NCBI GenBank assembly: GCA_016709005.1
Contig: JADJEU010000007.1
Coordinates: 62,001-126,000, forward strand
Length of the DNA stretch: 64,000 bases
Source of the DNA: Crocinitomicaceae bacterium
GTDB lineage: Bacteria > Bacteroidota > Bacteroidia > Flavobacteriales_D > Crocinitomicaceae
Direction of reading: 5' to 3'
The notes under the pieces are model-generated. The model saw nothing but the letters and a program-made list of their open reading frames with translations, had not been told where the DNA came from and ran no database searches. A program made the translations under genes and the position numbers. Numbering within the stretch: the first letter of the stretch is position 1; every line of letters starts with the position of its first letter. Shown one piece after another: positions 53,436 to 62,274 of the stretch.

Positions 53436-54971
53436 TTACTTACTGCCTTTTAATTCAAGTACTTTTTTCAATCCGGTTTCCATTCTGTTCAGTACGATTT
53501 CTTTACCAAGCAAGGAGCAAATTTCAAACATGGATGGCCCCATTCCTTTGCCGGTAACCAGAAGACGGAAACCCGGTCCAACTTTTCCAAAGCCATATTT
53601 ATTTAATTCGAGATAAGCTGTGAATTTTGATTCTATTGCTGATGCAGAAAAGTCAGAAAGGGCTTTAAATTCTTCGATGAGTTCACCCATAATTTTAGTG
53701 GTTTCATCATTCCATTTTTTTTCAATGATTATTTGGTCGTATGAAGTGATTTCTTCAAAAAGAAATGAGCCTTCATTATAAATATCATTGACAAAAGTTG
53801 CGCGTTCTTTCATCAACGAACATACTTTAGCTACATAGGCGTCATCTTTTTGAATTGCTTTTTCAGCAAGTGTTTTCTGTAGCATTTTAGCCAGCTCTTC
53901 ATTTGATTTTGCGCGCAAATACTGTTGATTAAACCATCTTGTTTTTTCTGGATCAAAACGTGAACCTGATTTGCCTACGCGTTCTAAAGAAAACTCCTTT
54001 ACAAGTTCATCTAAAGAAAAAATTTCCTGATGTCCACCTGGGTTCCAGCCCAAAAGGGCAAGCATATTTATGAATGCCTCTGGGAAGTAGCCGCCCTCTC
54101 TATATCCGCTGTATTTTTCGCCATCCGGATTTAACCAATCAATTGGAAACACTGGAAAACCTAGGCGATCTCCGTCTCGCTTACTTAATTTTCCATTTCC
54201 ATCTGGTCTTAGAATTAACGGTAAGTGAGCAAATTCAGGACGCTCCCAGCCAAAAGCTTCGTAAAGCATTACATGCAAAGGGGCTGATGGTAACCATTCT
54301 TCTCCACGAATTACATGTGTGATTTCCATTAAATGATCATCTACAATGTTTGCCAGATGGTACGTAGGCATGCCGGTTTCTTTGAATAGAACTTTATCAT
54401 CCAAATTATTTGTGTTTACGGTTATCCATCCGCGTATCACATCTTCAAATTTGATGTCTTTGTTGCGCGGCATCTTCATACGCACGGTATAAGGCTCCCC
54501 TGCGGCTAATCGTTTATCTACTTCTTCTTTAGAAAGTGATAATGAGTTTTTCATGGATGAGCGAGTCACAGCATTGTATTGCCAGTTGGGCATTCCCATC
54601 TGTTTTGCCTTTTCACGCATGAGTTCAAGTTCATCACTTGTGTCAAACGCCATGTAAGCTGCACCGCTTTCAATTAATTTTTCAGCGTATGGACGGTACA
54701 TATCCTTTCTGACCGATTGTATGTATGGGCCTTTATCTCCACCATAACCCTCTCCTTCGTTTGGTTCGATGCCGCACCATTTGAGCGACTCAATAATATA
54801 TTCCATTGCTCCTGGCACAAAGCGATTTTCATCGGTATCCTCTATCCGTAACAAAAAATCACCACCGTGTTTTTTTGCATACAAATAATTATATAATGCG
54901 GTTCTTACTCCGCCCATGTGCAGCGGTCCTGTGGGGCTTGGGGCAAATCGTACTCTGACTTTTTTTGACAT
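53436..54971 (-). CDS. gltX: Glutamyl-tRNA synthetase
   Basis: 511 residues. Class I signatures: RFAPSPTGPLHMGGVRTALY at the start (HIGH-type, here HMGG) and NGKLSKRDGDRLGFP near residue 260 (KLSKR in place of KMSKS). A helical anticodon-binding domain follows. It charges tRNA-Glu; whether it is discriminating or non-discriminating for tRNA-Gln cannot be told from the sequence alone. It is the first gene of a two-gene unit with folB. Identification is certain. Confidence 0.96.
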   Translation of the reverse strand: MSKKVRVRFAPSPTGPLHMGGVRTALYNYLYAKKHGGDFLLRIEDTDENRFVPGAMEYIIESLKWCGIEPNEGEGYGGDKGPYIQSVRKDMYRPYAEKLIESGAAYMAFDTSDELELMREKAKQMGMPNWQYNAVTRSSMKNSLSLSKEEVDKRLAAGEPYTVRMKMPRNKDIKFEDVIRGWITVNTNNLDDKVLFKETGMPTYHLANIVDDHLMEITHVIRGEEWLPSAPLHVMLYEAFGWERPEFAHLPLILRPDGNGKLSKRDGDRLGFPVFPIDWLNPDGEKYSGYREGGYFPEAFINMLALLGWNPGGHQEIFSLDELVKEFSLERVGKSGSRFDPEKTRWFNQQYLRAKSNEELAKMLQKTLAEKAIQKDDAYVAKVCSLMKERATFVNDIYNEGSFLFEEITSYDQIIIEKKWNDETTKIMGELIEEFKALSDFSASAIESKFTAYLELNKYGFGKVGPGFRLLVTGKGMGPSMFEICSLLGKEIVLNRMETGLKKVLELKGSK

Positions 54972-55130
54972 AGTTAATTTATGCTAACGACTGCAAAGAT
55001 ATTCTTTCGCAATGAATACTTCTGAATGCATTTTCACGTTCTTTATATATTATTCGAACCTTTCAAGCATGATTGTTGTACACAAGTACAGAAAACATTA
55101 ACTTAGAGTGTTATTTAGAAAACCGTTCGC

Positions 55131-58100
55131 GTGGGTAAGTTTCAAAGGGTTTTAGAACAGATAGAGCTTTTTATAAAAAAGTACTATAAAAATGAAATGA
55201 TCAAAGGACTCATTTTGTTTGTAAGTGTTCTTGTGCTTACTTATCTTGTTGTAACCGGCCTGGAATATTTAGGTCGATTTGGTTCTTTAACACGATTATT
55301 TTTGCTTCTGTTCTTTATCGTTGTGAATGGCTTTTTGTTTTTCAAATACCTTCTTGTTCCACTTCTGAAACTTGGTAAGTTGAGTAGGCATTTATCGATC
55401 TGGGAAGCGTCTGAAATGATCGGAAGATTTTTTCCTGAAATTGGAGATAAACTTAAAAATACGCTGCAGCTTGAACGTGATTCAAAGAGCAGCGAGCTTA
55501 ATCTTGAGTTGGTTGTTGCCAGTATTGAGCAGCGTTCTCAAAACCTTTCCGTCATTCCTTTTTCAACGGCAATAGATCTAAAGCAAAATAAAAAGTATCT
55601 AAAATTTTTATTGCCTTTGCTTTCTGTTTTTCTACTGGTCGGCATATTGAATCCATCTTGGTTTTTTGATAGTTCAAAGCGCGTTTTGAATTTTAATCAA
55701 GAGTTTGTAGAGCCTGCTCCATTTGATTTTATTCTGTCGAGTGATATAGAAGTTGTAGAGGGTGAAGATTATAAACTTGTTATCGATTTAAAAGGAAATG
55801 AATTGCCAAACGAGGTAAAAGTAGTCTCAACGTCTGGGACTTATAATCTCGAGCAAGAATCTAAGACTCGTTATACGTACGACTTTACCAATCTTACCAA
55901 AAGTTTTAGCTTCTATTGTGAAGCAAATGGATTTAAATCTCAAGAGTTTGAGATCAAAGTTTTGTTTAAGCCAGTAATAGAAGATATAACACTTAATGTT
56001 GTTTATCCACGGCACACAGGATTAAAGCCTTCGAAATTTGATAATACAGGTAACCTAACCGTGCCTGAGGGAAGCAGGATTGATTGGTCGATTAAAGCAA
56101 AGAATCTTACCAAAGTTGATGTTTTGTTCAAAGACTCTACGCTTAGTCTAATAAGTTCATTAACAGAGAATTATTCTTTCGGAAAGAAATTTCTTGAATC
56201 TGAAGTCTATACGCTTGTTACCAGCTCTTCTGAGATTAATAATGCAGATAGTTTGCAATATGAGATTACTGTTTTGAAAGACGAATACCCTCAAATTTCA
56301 GTAGAAGAAGTTATCGATTCGATGAATAGCATGCATCGGTTTATAGAAGGTACTATTTCAGATGACTATGGTTTCAGAGGGCTAACTGCAGTAATGAAAG
56401 TTGTTGGAAAAGATACCTCTTACTCCTTTTCAAAAAGCATTAAAATTTCATCAGGCTCTACGAATCAACTCTTCTCTTTTTTTATTGATTTATCACAGTT
56501 TGAATTGAAGGCGGGTGATCGCGTTGAGTATGGATTTACGGTAACAGATAATGATGAAATTAATGGTTTTAAATCTTCAAGCTCGGGTAAAAAAATATAC
56601 CAGATTCCGTCTTTAGATCAGCTAGAGAATGACCTTTCAACTGACTCAGATCAACTTCAAAAGGAGCTTGACCAGGCCTTAAAGGATGCAGAGAAATTGA
56701 AGGAGGAAATCAGTGAGTTAAAAAACGAACTCATGAATAAGCCAGAGTTAGACTGGAAAGACAAGCAGAATATTGAAAACTTGCTTAACATGCAAGAACA
56801 GTTGAATAACAAGATTGAAGAACTTCAGACAAAGTATGAGCAGAATAATACGGAGCGCGAAAACTTCATGGAGGAGAGCGAGGAGCTGGAGGCTAAACGT
56901 GAACAATTGCAGAAGTTGATGGATGAGCTTTTAGACGAGGAATTGTTGGAGTTGTTTAAAGAACTTGAGGAGTTAATGAACCAGATGAACAAAGATGAGT
57001 TGATCCAGAATTTGGAACAAATGGAGCAGCAGTCGGAGAACTTGAACGAAGAGCTGGACAGAACTCTTGAGCTATTCAAAATGATGGAAATAGATCAGAA
57101 ACTAGAGTCGTTAGAACAGCAACTTCGTGAACTTGCTCAAGAGCAAGAAGAGTTAAATCAAATGACAGAAGATAAAAATATTTCTCCTGAGGAGCTTGCC
57201 GCTAAGCAAGAAGAGCTTAATAAAAAGTTTGAGGAAATCCAGAAGGATATGGACGAGATTGAGCAGAAAAATTCTGAATTGGAAACTCCGATGGATATAG
57301 AATTTAATCAGGAAACTGAGCAGGGAATAAAGGATGAAATGGGAGAGTCGAAGGAAAGCCTTGAGAATGGTAATAGAAAAAAATCACAAGAAAGCCAATC
57401 TAAGTCTTCGGATATGATGGAGCAAATGGCGGATGATGTTTCTGCAATGCAAATGCAAAACTCTCAACAACAACAGGGAGAAGATATGGACGCCTTGCGC
57501 TATCTGCTGGAAAACATAGTAGCCTTAAGTAAACTTGAAGAGAGTTTGATGAACGAGTTGAAAGTTACGAACCCAACTGACCCAAGGTATAATGAGTTGG
57601 CGCAGCAACAGCAAGACATTCAAACGGCCTCTCAGGTTGTAAGTGATTCGTTGATCGCTTTGAGTAAACGTGTGTTCCAATTGTCATCTTTCATTACTGA
57701 AGAGTTAGCTGATTTAGAATATAATTTGGACAATTCATTGGAGTTTACAGAAGAGAGAAAGACTCCTGAAGCAACGCAAAGTCAGCAATATGTGATGACT
57801 GGATATAATGATCTTGCCTTGATGTTGGCTGAAGTTTTGAGTCAGATGCAGGAGCAACAAAAAAGCCAGATGCAGGGAAATGGTTCCTGTAGTAAGCCGG
57901 GAGGCACAGGTCAAGGTTCAGGTGGAGGTAAGATGTCTATGCAGCAGATGAAGGATGCTTTGCAGAATCAAATCAATCAAATGAAGGGAGGTCAGAAGCC
58001 TGGTGGCGAGCAAGGTCAAAGTCCGGATGGTCAAGGCGGTGGTCAAGGCGAAGGACAAATACCTGGCTTATCGAATGAGCAGATAGCAAAGATGGCTGCG

Positions 58101-58496
58101 CAGCAAGGCCAAATTCGTGAGTCGCTGAAGCAGATGCGGGAGGATTTGAATAAGGACGGTAGCGGTGCCGGGAATGGATTGAACGAGTTGATTGAAGAGA
58201 TTGATCAGCTGGAAAAGGATCTTTTAAATGGAAATGTGGGTGCTGATTTTATGAAGCGCCAGCAAGATATTTTAACTCGATTATTGGAGCATGAAAAGGC
58301 AATGCGCGAACGTGGATATAGTGATGAGCGCGAATCCAATGAAGGGAAAAATTCGGATAATGGTAACCTAATTGAATTTACAGAGTATAACAGAAAAAAG
58401 AATGCTGAGGCAGAGTTCCTGCGGTCACTGCCAGTAAGTCTTCAAGTCTATTATAAGACACTTGTTAATGAATATTTTAACTCTGTAAATAATTAG
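55131..58496 (+). CDS. DUF4175-type membrane protein with long acidic coiled coil
   Basis: 1121 residues from a GTG start. Three hydrophobic spans lie near residues 24-45, 50-78 and 160-178 (LPLLSVFLLVGILNPSWFF). A beta-rich region with Ig-like folds fills about 200-500. Then comes a long Gln/Glu-rich coiled coil from about 505 to 770 (LNNKIEELQTKYEQNNTERE, ELFKELEELMNQMNKDELIQ). A Gly/Gln-rich, low-complexity linker near 920-985 (GGTGQGSGGGKMSMQQ) and a helical C-terminus finish it. The build matches the DUF4175 family. Function is unknown; a role in envelope mechanics or stress sensing is a guess. Its gene order with the next four genes is likely conserved in this order. Confidence 0.85.
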   Translation: MGKFQRVLEQIELFIKKYYKNEMIKGLILFVSVLVLTYLVVTGLEYLGRFGSLTRLFLLLFFIVVNGFLFFKYLLVPLLKLGKLSRHLSIWEASEMIGRFFPEIGDKLKNTLQLERDSKSSELNLELVVASIEQRSQNLSVIPFSTAIDLKQNKKYLKFLLPLLSVFLLVGILNPSWFFDSSKRVLNFNQEFVEPAPFDFILSSDIEVVEGEDYKLVIDLKGNELPNEVKVVSTSGTYNLEQESKTRYTYDFTNLTKSFSFYCEANGFKSQEFEIKVLFKPVIEDITLNVVYPRHTGLKPSKFDNTGNLTVPEGSRIDWSIKAKNLTKVDVLFKDSTLSLISSLTENYSFGKKFLESEVYTLVTSSSEINNADSLQYEITVLKDEYPQISVEEVIDSMNSMHRFIEGTISDDYGFRGLTAVMKVVGKDTSYSFSKSIKISSGSTNQLFSFFIDLSQFELKAGDRVEYGFTVTDNDEINGFKSSSSGKKIYQIPSLDQLENDLSTDSDQLQKELDQALKDAEKLKEEISELKNELMNKPELDWKDKQNIENLLNMQEQLNNKIEELQTKYEQNNTERENFMEESEELEAKREQLQKLMDELLDEELLELFKELEELMNQMNKDELIQNLEQMEQQSENLNEELDRTLELFKMMEIDQKLESLEQQLRELAQEQEELNQMTEDKNISPEELAAKQEELNKKFEEIQKDMDEIEQKNSELETPMDIEFNQETEQGIKDEMGESKESLENGNRKKSQESQSKSSDMMEQMADDVSAMQMQNSQQQQGEDMDALRYLLENIVALSKLEESLMNELKVTNPTDPRYNELAQQQQDIQTASQVVSDSLIALSKRVFQLSSFITEELADLEYNLDNSLEFTEERKTPEATQSQQYVMTGYNDLALMLAEVLSQMQEQQKSQMQGNGSCSKPGGTGQGSGGGKMSMQQMKDALQNQINQMKGGQKPGGEQGQSPDGQGGGQGEGQIPGLSNEQIAKMAAQQGQIRESLKQMREDLNKDGSGAGNGLNELIEEIDQLEKDLLNGNVGADFMKRQQDILTRLLEHEKAMRERGYSDERESNEGKNSDNGNLIEFTEYNRKKNAEAEFLRSLPVSLQVYYKTLVNEYFNSVNN

Positions 58497-58499
58497 TGA

Positions 58500-58901
58500 A
58501 TGTTGAATATTGAAATTGCTTCTAAGTTAGATCGCATCCCTGAGGTTGAGTCGATGATTGATAAGGTGTCTGAGGAATTGGGTCTTAATGATGATCATTA
58601 TGGCAATATCCTTATAGCTGTTACAGAGGCTGTCAATAATGCAATTATTCATGGTAATAAATACTCTGATTTGAAGAAGGTCAGGGTAGAGGTTACAAGA
58701 AATCCGAGTGCCGTGGTTTTTACCGTTATTGATGAAGGTACGGGTTTTGATTATCTTAATTTGCCGGATCCTACGGCTCCTGAGAATATCGAAAAGCCTG
58801 ATGGGCGCGGTATTTTTTTAATGAAAAATTTGTCAGACGGGGTAAGTTTTGATTCCAATGGATCAAAAGTTAGTATTACCTTTGCTACGGCAAATGTTTA
58901 A
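58500..58901 (+). CDS. RsbW/SpoIIAB-type ATP-binding anti-sigma regulator
   Basis: 133 residues, a GHKL-fold ATPase. LIAVTEAVNNAIIHGNKYSD near residue 40 is the N-box. FTVIDEGTGFDYLNL near 75 and GRGIFLMKNLSDGV near 100 are the G1 and G2 boxes. Such proteins phosphorylate anti-sigma antagonists or bind sigma factors in partner-switching systems, opposite to SpoIIE phosphatases such as the one encoded at 19505. No antagonist gene (STAS domain) is near. It starts three bases after the DUF4175 stop and overlaps ybeY by eight bases. Confidence 0.9.
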   Translation: MLNIEIASKLDRIPEVESMIDKVSEELGLNDDHYGNILIAVTEAVNNAIIHGNKYSDLKKVRVEVTRNPSAVVFTVIDEGTGFDYLNLPDPTAPENIEKPDGRGIFLMKNLSDGVSFDSNGSKVSITFATANV

Positions 58902-59313
58902 TTTTTCATACGAATTTCACGGTGTAGATATAGAAGGGTTTGTTCCTTCTGATTTTACTATTTGGCTAAAAAAAGTAATGAAGCACTATAATGTGAAGAG
59001 CGCTTTTTTAATGTATGTTTTTGTCAGTGATGAGTATTTGTTGGACATGAACAGGTCGCATTTAAACCACGACTATTATACCGATATTATTACGTTTAAC
59101 ATGAACGAAGGAAATAGTTTGTGTGGAGAAATGTATATAAGCGTCGATCGTGTTAGGGAGAACGCTGCTGTTTTTGCTAATGATAATTTCATGTTAGAGT
59201 TATCCCGTGTGATGGTTCATGGTGTGCTTCATTTGTTGGGTTATGATGATCGCTCCGAATCGGATGAGGTTGTTATTCGCCACCAGGAAGAATTGTGTTT
59301 AATGCTTAAATAA
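58894..59313 (+). CDS. ybeY: Endoribonuclease YbeY
   Basis: 139 residues from the ATG at 58894, overlapping the ATPase stop. YbeY takes part in 16S rRNA 3' end processing and ribosome quality control. HLNHDYYTDIITFNMNE near residue 50 and MVHGVLHLLGYDDRSE near 108 are the family signatures. The zinc motif is normally HGxLHLxGYDH; here the third His is Asp (GYDD), while a later His (IRHQEEL) might substitute. The stop is directly followed by a parS site. Confidence 0.9.
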   Translation: MFNFSYEFHGVDIEGFVPSDFTIWLKKVMKHYNVKSAFLMYVFVSDEYLLDMNRSHLNHDYYTDIITFNMNEGNSLCGEMYISVDRVRENAAVFANDNFMLELSRVMVHGVLHLLGYDDRSESDEVVIRHQEELCLMLK

Positions 59314-59329
59314 TGTTTCACGTGAAACA
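59314..59329. promoter_or_regulatory. parS: parS centromere site, copy 1
   Basis: TGTTTCACGTGAAACA, a perfect 16-base palindrome equal to the consensus chromosomal parS bound by ParB/Spo0J. It starts at the base after the ybeY stop codon. Confidence 0.9.
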
Positions 59330-59339
59330 TTTAGTTTTT

Positions 59340-59355
59340 TGTTTCACGTGAAACA
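59340..59355. promoter_or_regulatory. parS: parS centromere site, copy 2
   Basis: A second identical TGTTTCACGTGAAACA, ten bases after the first and nine bases before the mnmG ATG. Two perfect copies this close cannot be chance. ParB bound here would cover the mnmG start region. Confidence 0.9.
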
Positions 59356-59364
59356 ATTTCAAAG

Positions 59365-61239
59365 ATGCTGCCAGAATACGATATTATAGTTGTTGGTGCC
59401 GGTCATGCAGGCTGTGAAGCCGCATATGCTGCTGCCAAAATGGGCTCTAAGGTGCTTTTGGTTACAATGAACATGGCCACAATTGCCCAAATGTCATGTA
59501 ATCCCGCTATGGGGGGTGTTGCAAAGGGTCAAATTGTTCGTGAGATAGATGCGCTTGGTGGTGGGTCGGGAATTGTTTCTGACAAGTCTGCGATACAATT
59601 CAAAATGCTGAATCTTTCAAAAGGTCCCGCGATGTGGTCGCCCCGAACGCAGAATGATCGAATGAGATTTGCCGAAGAATGGAGGTTGTTGCTGGAGAGA
59701 ACAGAAAATGTCCACTTTTGGCAAGACATGACGAATGGTTTAATCGTCGAAGACGGTGTATTGAAGGGTGTCACTACTGTGATGGGACAAAAAATTTACT
59801 CCAAAGCTGTCGTTCTAACCAACGGAACATTTCTGAATGGCTTGATTCACTTAGGTGAAAAAAACTTTAAGGGCGGACGCACTGGTGAAAGCGCAAGTTA
59901 TGGCATTACCGAGCAACTTGTGGAACTTGGTTTTGAGTCAGGAAGAATGAAAACCGGCACCCCCCCCCGGGTAGATGGTCGATCATTGGACTATTCAAAA
60001 ATGGAGGAGCAACCGGGTGATGAAAATCCCCCTAAATTTTCACACGATCCAAATATTCCGGCATTAATAAAACAGAGAAGCTGTTATATTACTTATACTA
60101 ACCCAACAACACACGAGGTATTGAAAACTGGCTTTGACCGGTCGCCAATGTTTAACGGCTCGATAAAAAGTACGGGACCTAGATATTGTCCGTCGATTGA
60201 AGATAAAATCAATCGGTTTGCTGAACGAACGAGACATCAGATTTTTGTCGAACCTGAAGGGTGGGAAACAGTTGAAGTTTATGTAAACGGATTCAGCACA
60301 TCTTTACCTGAAGAAGTTCAGATGGAGGCTTTGAAGACCATTCCCGGTTTTGAGAATGTCAAAATGTTTCGGCCGGGTTATGCTATTGAATATGATTACT
60401 TCCCCCCTACTCAATTGAAACACACTTTGGAGACGAAGTTGGTTCCAAATTTATATTTTGCTGGTCAGATAAACGGGACAACAGGTTATGAAGAGGCTGC
60501 GGCGCAGGGATTAATGGCTGGCATCAACGCTCACTGCAAACTTTCCGGAAAGTCAGATTTCATTTTGTCAAGATCACAAGCATACATCGGGGTATTAATC
60601 GACGACTTGATCACTAAAGGCACTAAGGAACCATACCGTATGTTTACATCTCGTGCCGAGTTTAGAATTTTGTTAAGACAGGATAATGCAGACCTTAGGT
60701 TAACACCCTTAGCTTTTGAAATCGGCCTGGCTAATCAAGATATGCTGAATCGAGTTAATAGGAAGGTTGATCTGACCGAGAAAATTATTCGTGTAATTAA
60801 TGAGATAAGTATTTTGCCCGAGGAGGTAAATCCAATGCTTGAATCAAAAGATTCTTCTGCGATTATCCAGTCGGTTAAGGTTAATTCATTATTGCTGCGT
60901 CCACATATTGGATTGAGTGATTTGAGAGCATGTTGTTCAAAATTGGATACAGCATTGAATGTTATCGATGAAGGAAACAGAGACGCCCTGGAACAAGCTG
61001 AGATACAATTGAAGTATGCTGGTTATATTGAACGGGAACGTGAGATGGCTGATAAAATGAACCGTCTTGAGGATTTAAGAATTCCAGTCGATTTGGATTT
61101 TAGATCGATGCCTTCACTGTCTTCTGAAGCGGTGGATAAATTGACTAAGATTAGGCCAGCAACTCTTGGCCAGGCAAGTAGAATCAGTGGAATATCGCCT
61201 TCAGATATTTCCGTTATATTAATACACTTAGGTAGATAG
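59365..61239 (+). CDS. mnmG: tRNA uridine 5-carboxymethylaminomethyl modification enzyme
   Basis: 624 residues, the usual length. MnmG (GidA) with MnmE builds the cmnm5 group on U34 of several tRNAs. The FAD-binding start is DIIVVGAGHAGCEAAYAAAK (GxGxxG), then QMSCNPAMGGVAKGQIVREI near residue 45 and GRTGESASYGI near 175. GTPPRVDGRSLDYSKME near 205 contains the folate/FAD signature, and GTTGYEEAAAQGLMAGIN lies near 375. The C-terminal helical domain is complete. mnmE is not in the window. It is preceded by two parS sites. Confidence 0.97.
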   Translation: MLPEYDIIVVGAGHAGCEAAYAAAKMGSKVLLVTMNMATIAQMSCNPAMGGVAKGQIVREIDALGGGSGIVSDKSAIQFKMLNLSKGPAMWSPRTQNDRMRFAEEWRLLLERTENVHFWQDMTNGLIVEDGVLKGVTTVMGQKIYSKAVVLTNGTFLNGLIHLGEKNFKGGRTGESASYGITEQLVELGFESGRMKTGTPPRVDGRSLDYSKMEEQPGDENPPKFSHDPNIPALIKQRSCYITYTNPTTHEVLKTGFDRSPMFNGSIKSTGPRYCPSIEDKINRFAERTRHQIFVEPEGWETVEVYVNGFSTSLPEEVQMEALKTIPGFENVKMFRPGYAIEYDYFPPTQLKHTLETKLVPNLYFAGQINGTTGYEEAAAQGLMAGINAHCKLSGKSDFILSRSQAYIGVLIDDLITKGTKEPYRMFTSRAEFRILLRQDNADLRLTPLAFEIGLANQDMLNRVNRKVDLTEKIIRVINEISILPEEVNPMLESKDSSAIIQSVKVNSLLLRPHIGLSDLRACCSKLDTALNVIDEGNRDALEQAEIQLKYAGYIEREREMADKMNRLEDLRIPVDLDFRSMPSLSSEAVDKLTKIRPATLGQASRISGISPSDISVILIHLGR

Positions 61240-61240
61240 A

Positions 61241-62119
61241 ATGAACATTGTTGCTTTATGCCCAATTTGTGATAGCCCTGATCAAGAGCTTTTTATGAAC
61301 TCAGTTGACTACTCTGTTAGTAAAGAGTCGTTTTCGATAGTACACTGTAAATCATGTGGTTTTCATTTTACAAGTCCTATACCAGATGAATCAAATATTG
61401 GATCATACTATAAGTCAGAGTCTTATGTTTCGCACTCTTCATCTAAAAAGGGTTTAATTAATCGAATCTATCACTGGGTTCGCTGGTATTCGCTTAAAAG
61501 AAAGGTGGCATTAATCAATAGCTTATCAAAAGAGAAGAGTGTTTTGGATATTGGCGCAGGAACCGGTCATTTTTTGAAACAAGCAAAAAATTCAGGGTGG
61601 AATGTAACCGGTCTTGAACCAGATGGGGATGCAAGAAGTTTAGCCAAGTCAGTTAACAATATTGAGCTTTTGGAGCAACAGGCCCTTTATTCGTTGCAGA
61701 GCAGCTCTTATAATGTTATTACTATGTGGCATGTGCTTGAACATGTATACCATTTGAAGAAGGATGCAGAGCGCATCACGAATCTTCTAAAGCCTGGCGG
61801 CTCTTTAATAGTGGCTGTTCCGAATATGAATTCGTATGACGCTAAATTTTATAAGGAATATTGGGCAGCTTATGACTTGCCAATTCATCTTTATCATTTT
61901 ACAAAATCGGATATTGTTAATTTGTTCAGGCAATACAATTTTGAGCTTGTAGAAACCCGACCAATGGTATTTGATTCATTTTATGTTTCTATGCTTTCTG
62001 AAAAGTATAAGAATGGTAGTTTGCTGAAAGGGTTTTTGACCGGGCTTAAGTCAAACTGGCTGGCTAAGGAGGGTTCTTATAGTTCTCAAATCTATATTTT
62101 GAAGAGAAAATCGAATTAG
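61241..62119 (+). CDS. SAM-dependent methyltransferase with N-terminal zinc-like motif
   Basis: 292 residues, starting one base after mnmG. The N-terminal part has CPICDS and HCKSCGFHF, two CxxC pairs resembling a zinc ribbon. The class I methyltransferase core follows: VLDIGAGTGHFLKQAK near residue 102 binds SAM, then VTGLEPDGDAR and MWHVLEHVYHLKKD near 160, LLKPGGSLIVAVPN near 186. The layout is that of methyltransferases acting on polyprenyl or sugar precursors, but the substrate is unknown. Position suggests co-transcription with mnmG; a link to RNA modification is not shown. Confidence 0.85.
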   Translation: MNIVALCPICDSPDQELFMNSVDYSVSKESFSIVHCKSCGFHFTSPIPDESNIGSYYKSESYVSHSSSKKGLINRIYHWVRWYSLKRKVALINSLSKEKSVLDIGAGTGHFLKQAKNSGWNVTGLEPDGDARSLAKSVNNIELLEQQALYSLQSSSYNVITMWHVLEHVYHLKKDAERITNLLKPGGSLIVAVPNMNSYDAKFYKEYWAAYDLPIHLYHFTKSDIVNLFRQYNFELVETRPMVFDSFYVSMLSEKYKNGSLLKGFLTGLKSNWLAKEGSYSSQIYILKRKSN

Positions 62120-62251
62120 AAGCTTTCTGAACGATTTATTTAGTTGTTGGTGTGAAATTGCACAGGCAATGTAGTGATCGTTTAATAGGGCAAATCTGGT
62201 AAGGTCGCGTAATTTGTCATAAAATACTGATTATCAGCATTTATTGAATTA

Positions 62252-62268
62252 TTAACAGTTGCTGTTAA
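62252..62268. repeat. Small perfect inverted repeat
   Basis: TTAACAG-TTG-CTGTTAA lies between the convergent methyltransferase and the barrel-like protein gene. It is too short to be a convincing terminator. A DnaA-box-like TTATCAACC follows at 62272. The remainder of 62120-62274 shows no gene. Confidence 0.4.
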
Positions 62269-62274
62269 AAATTA

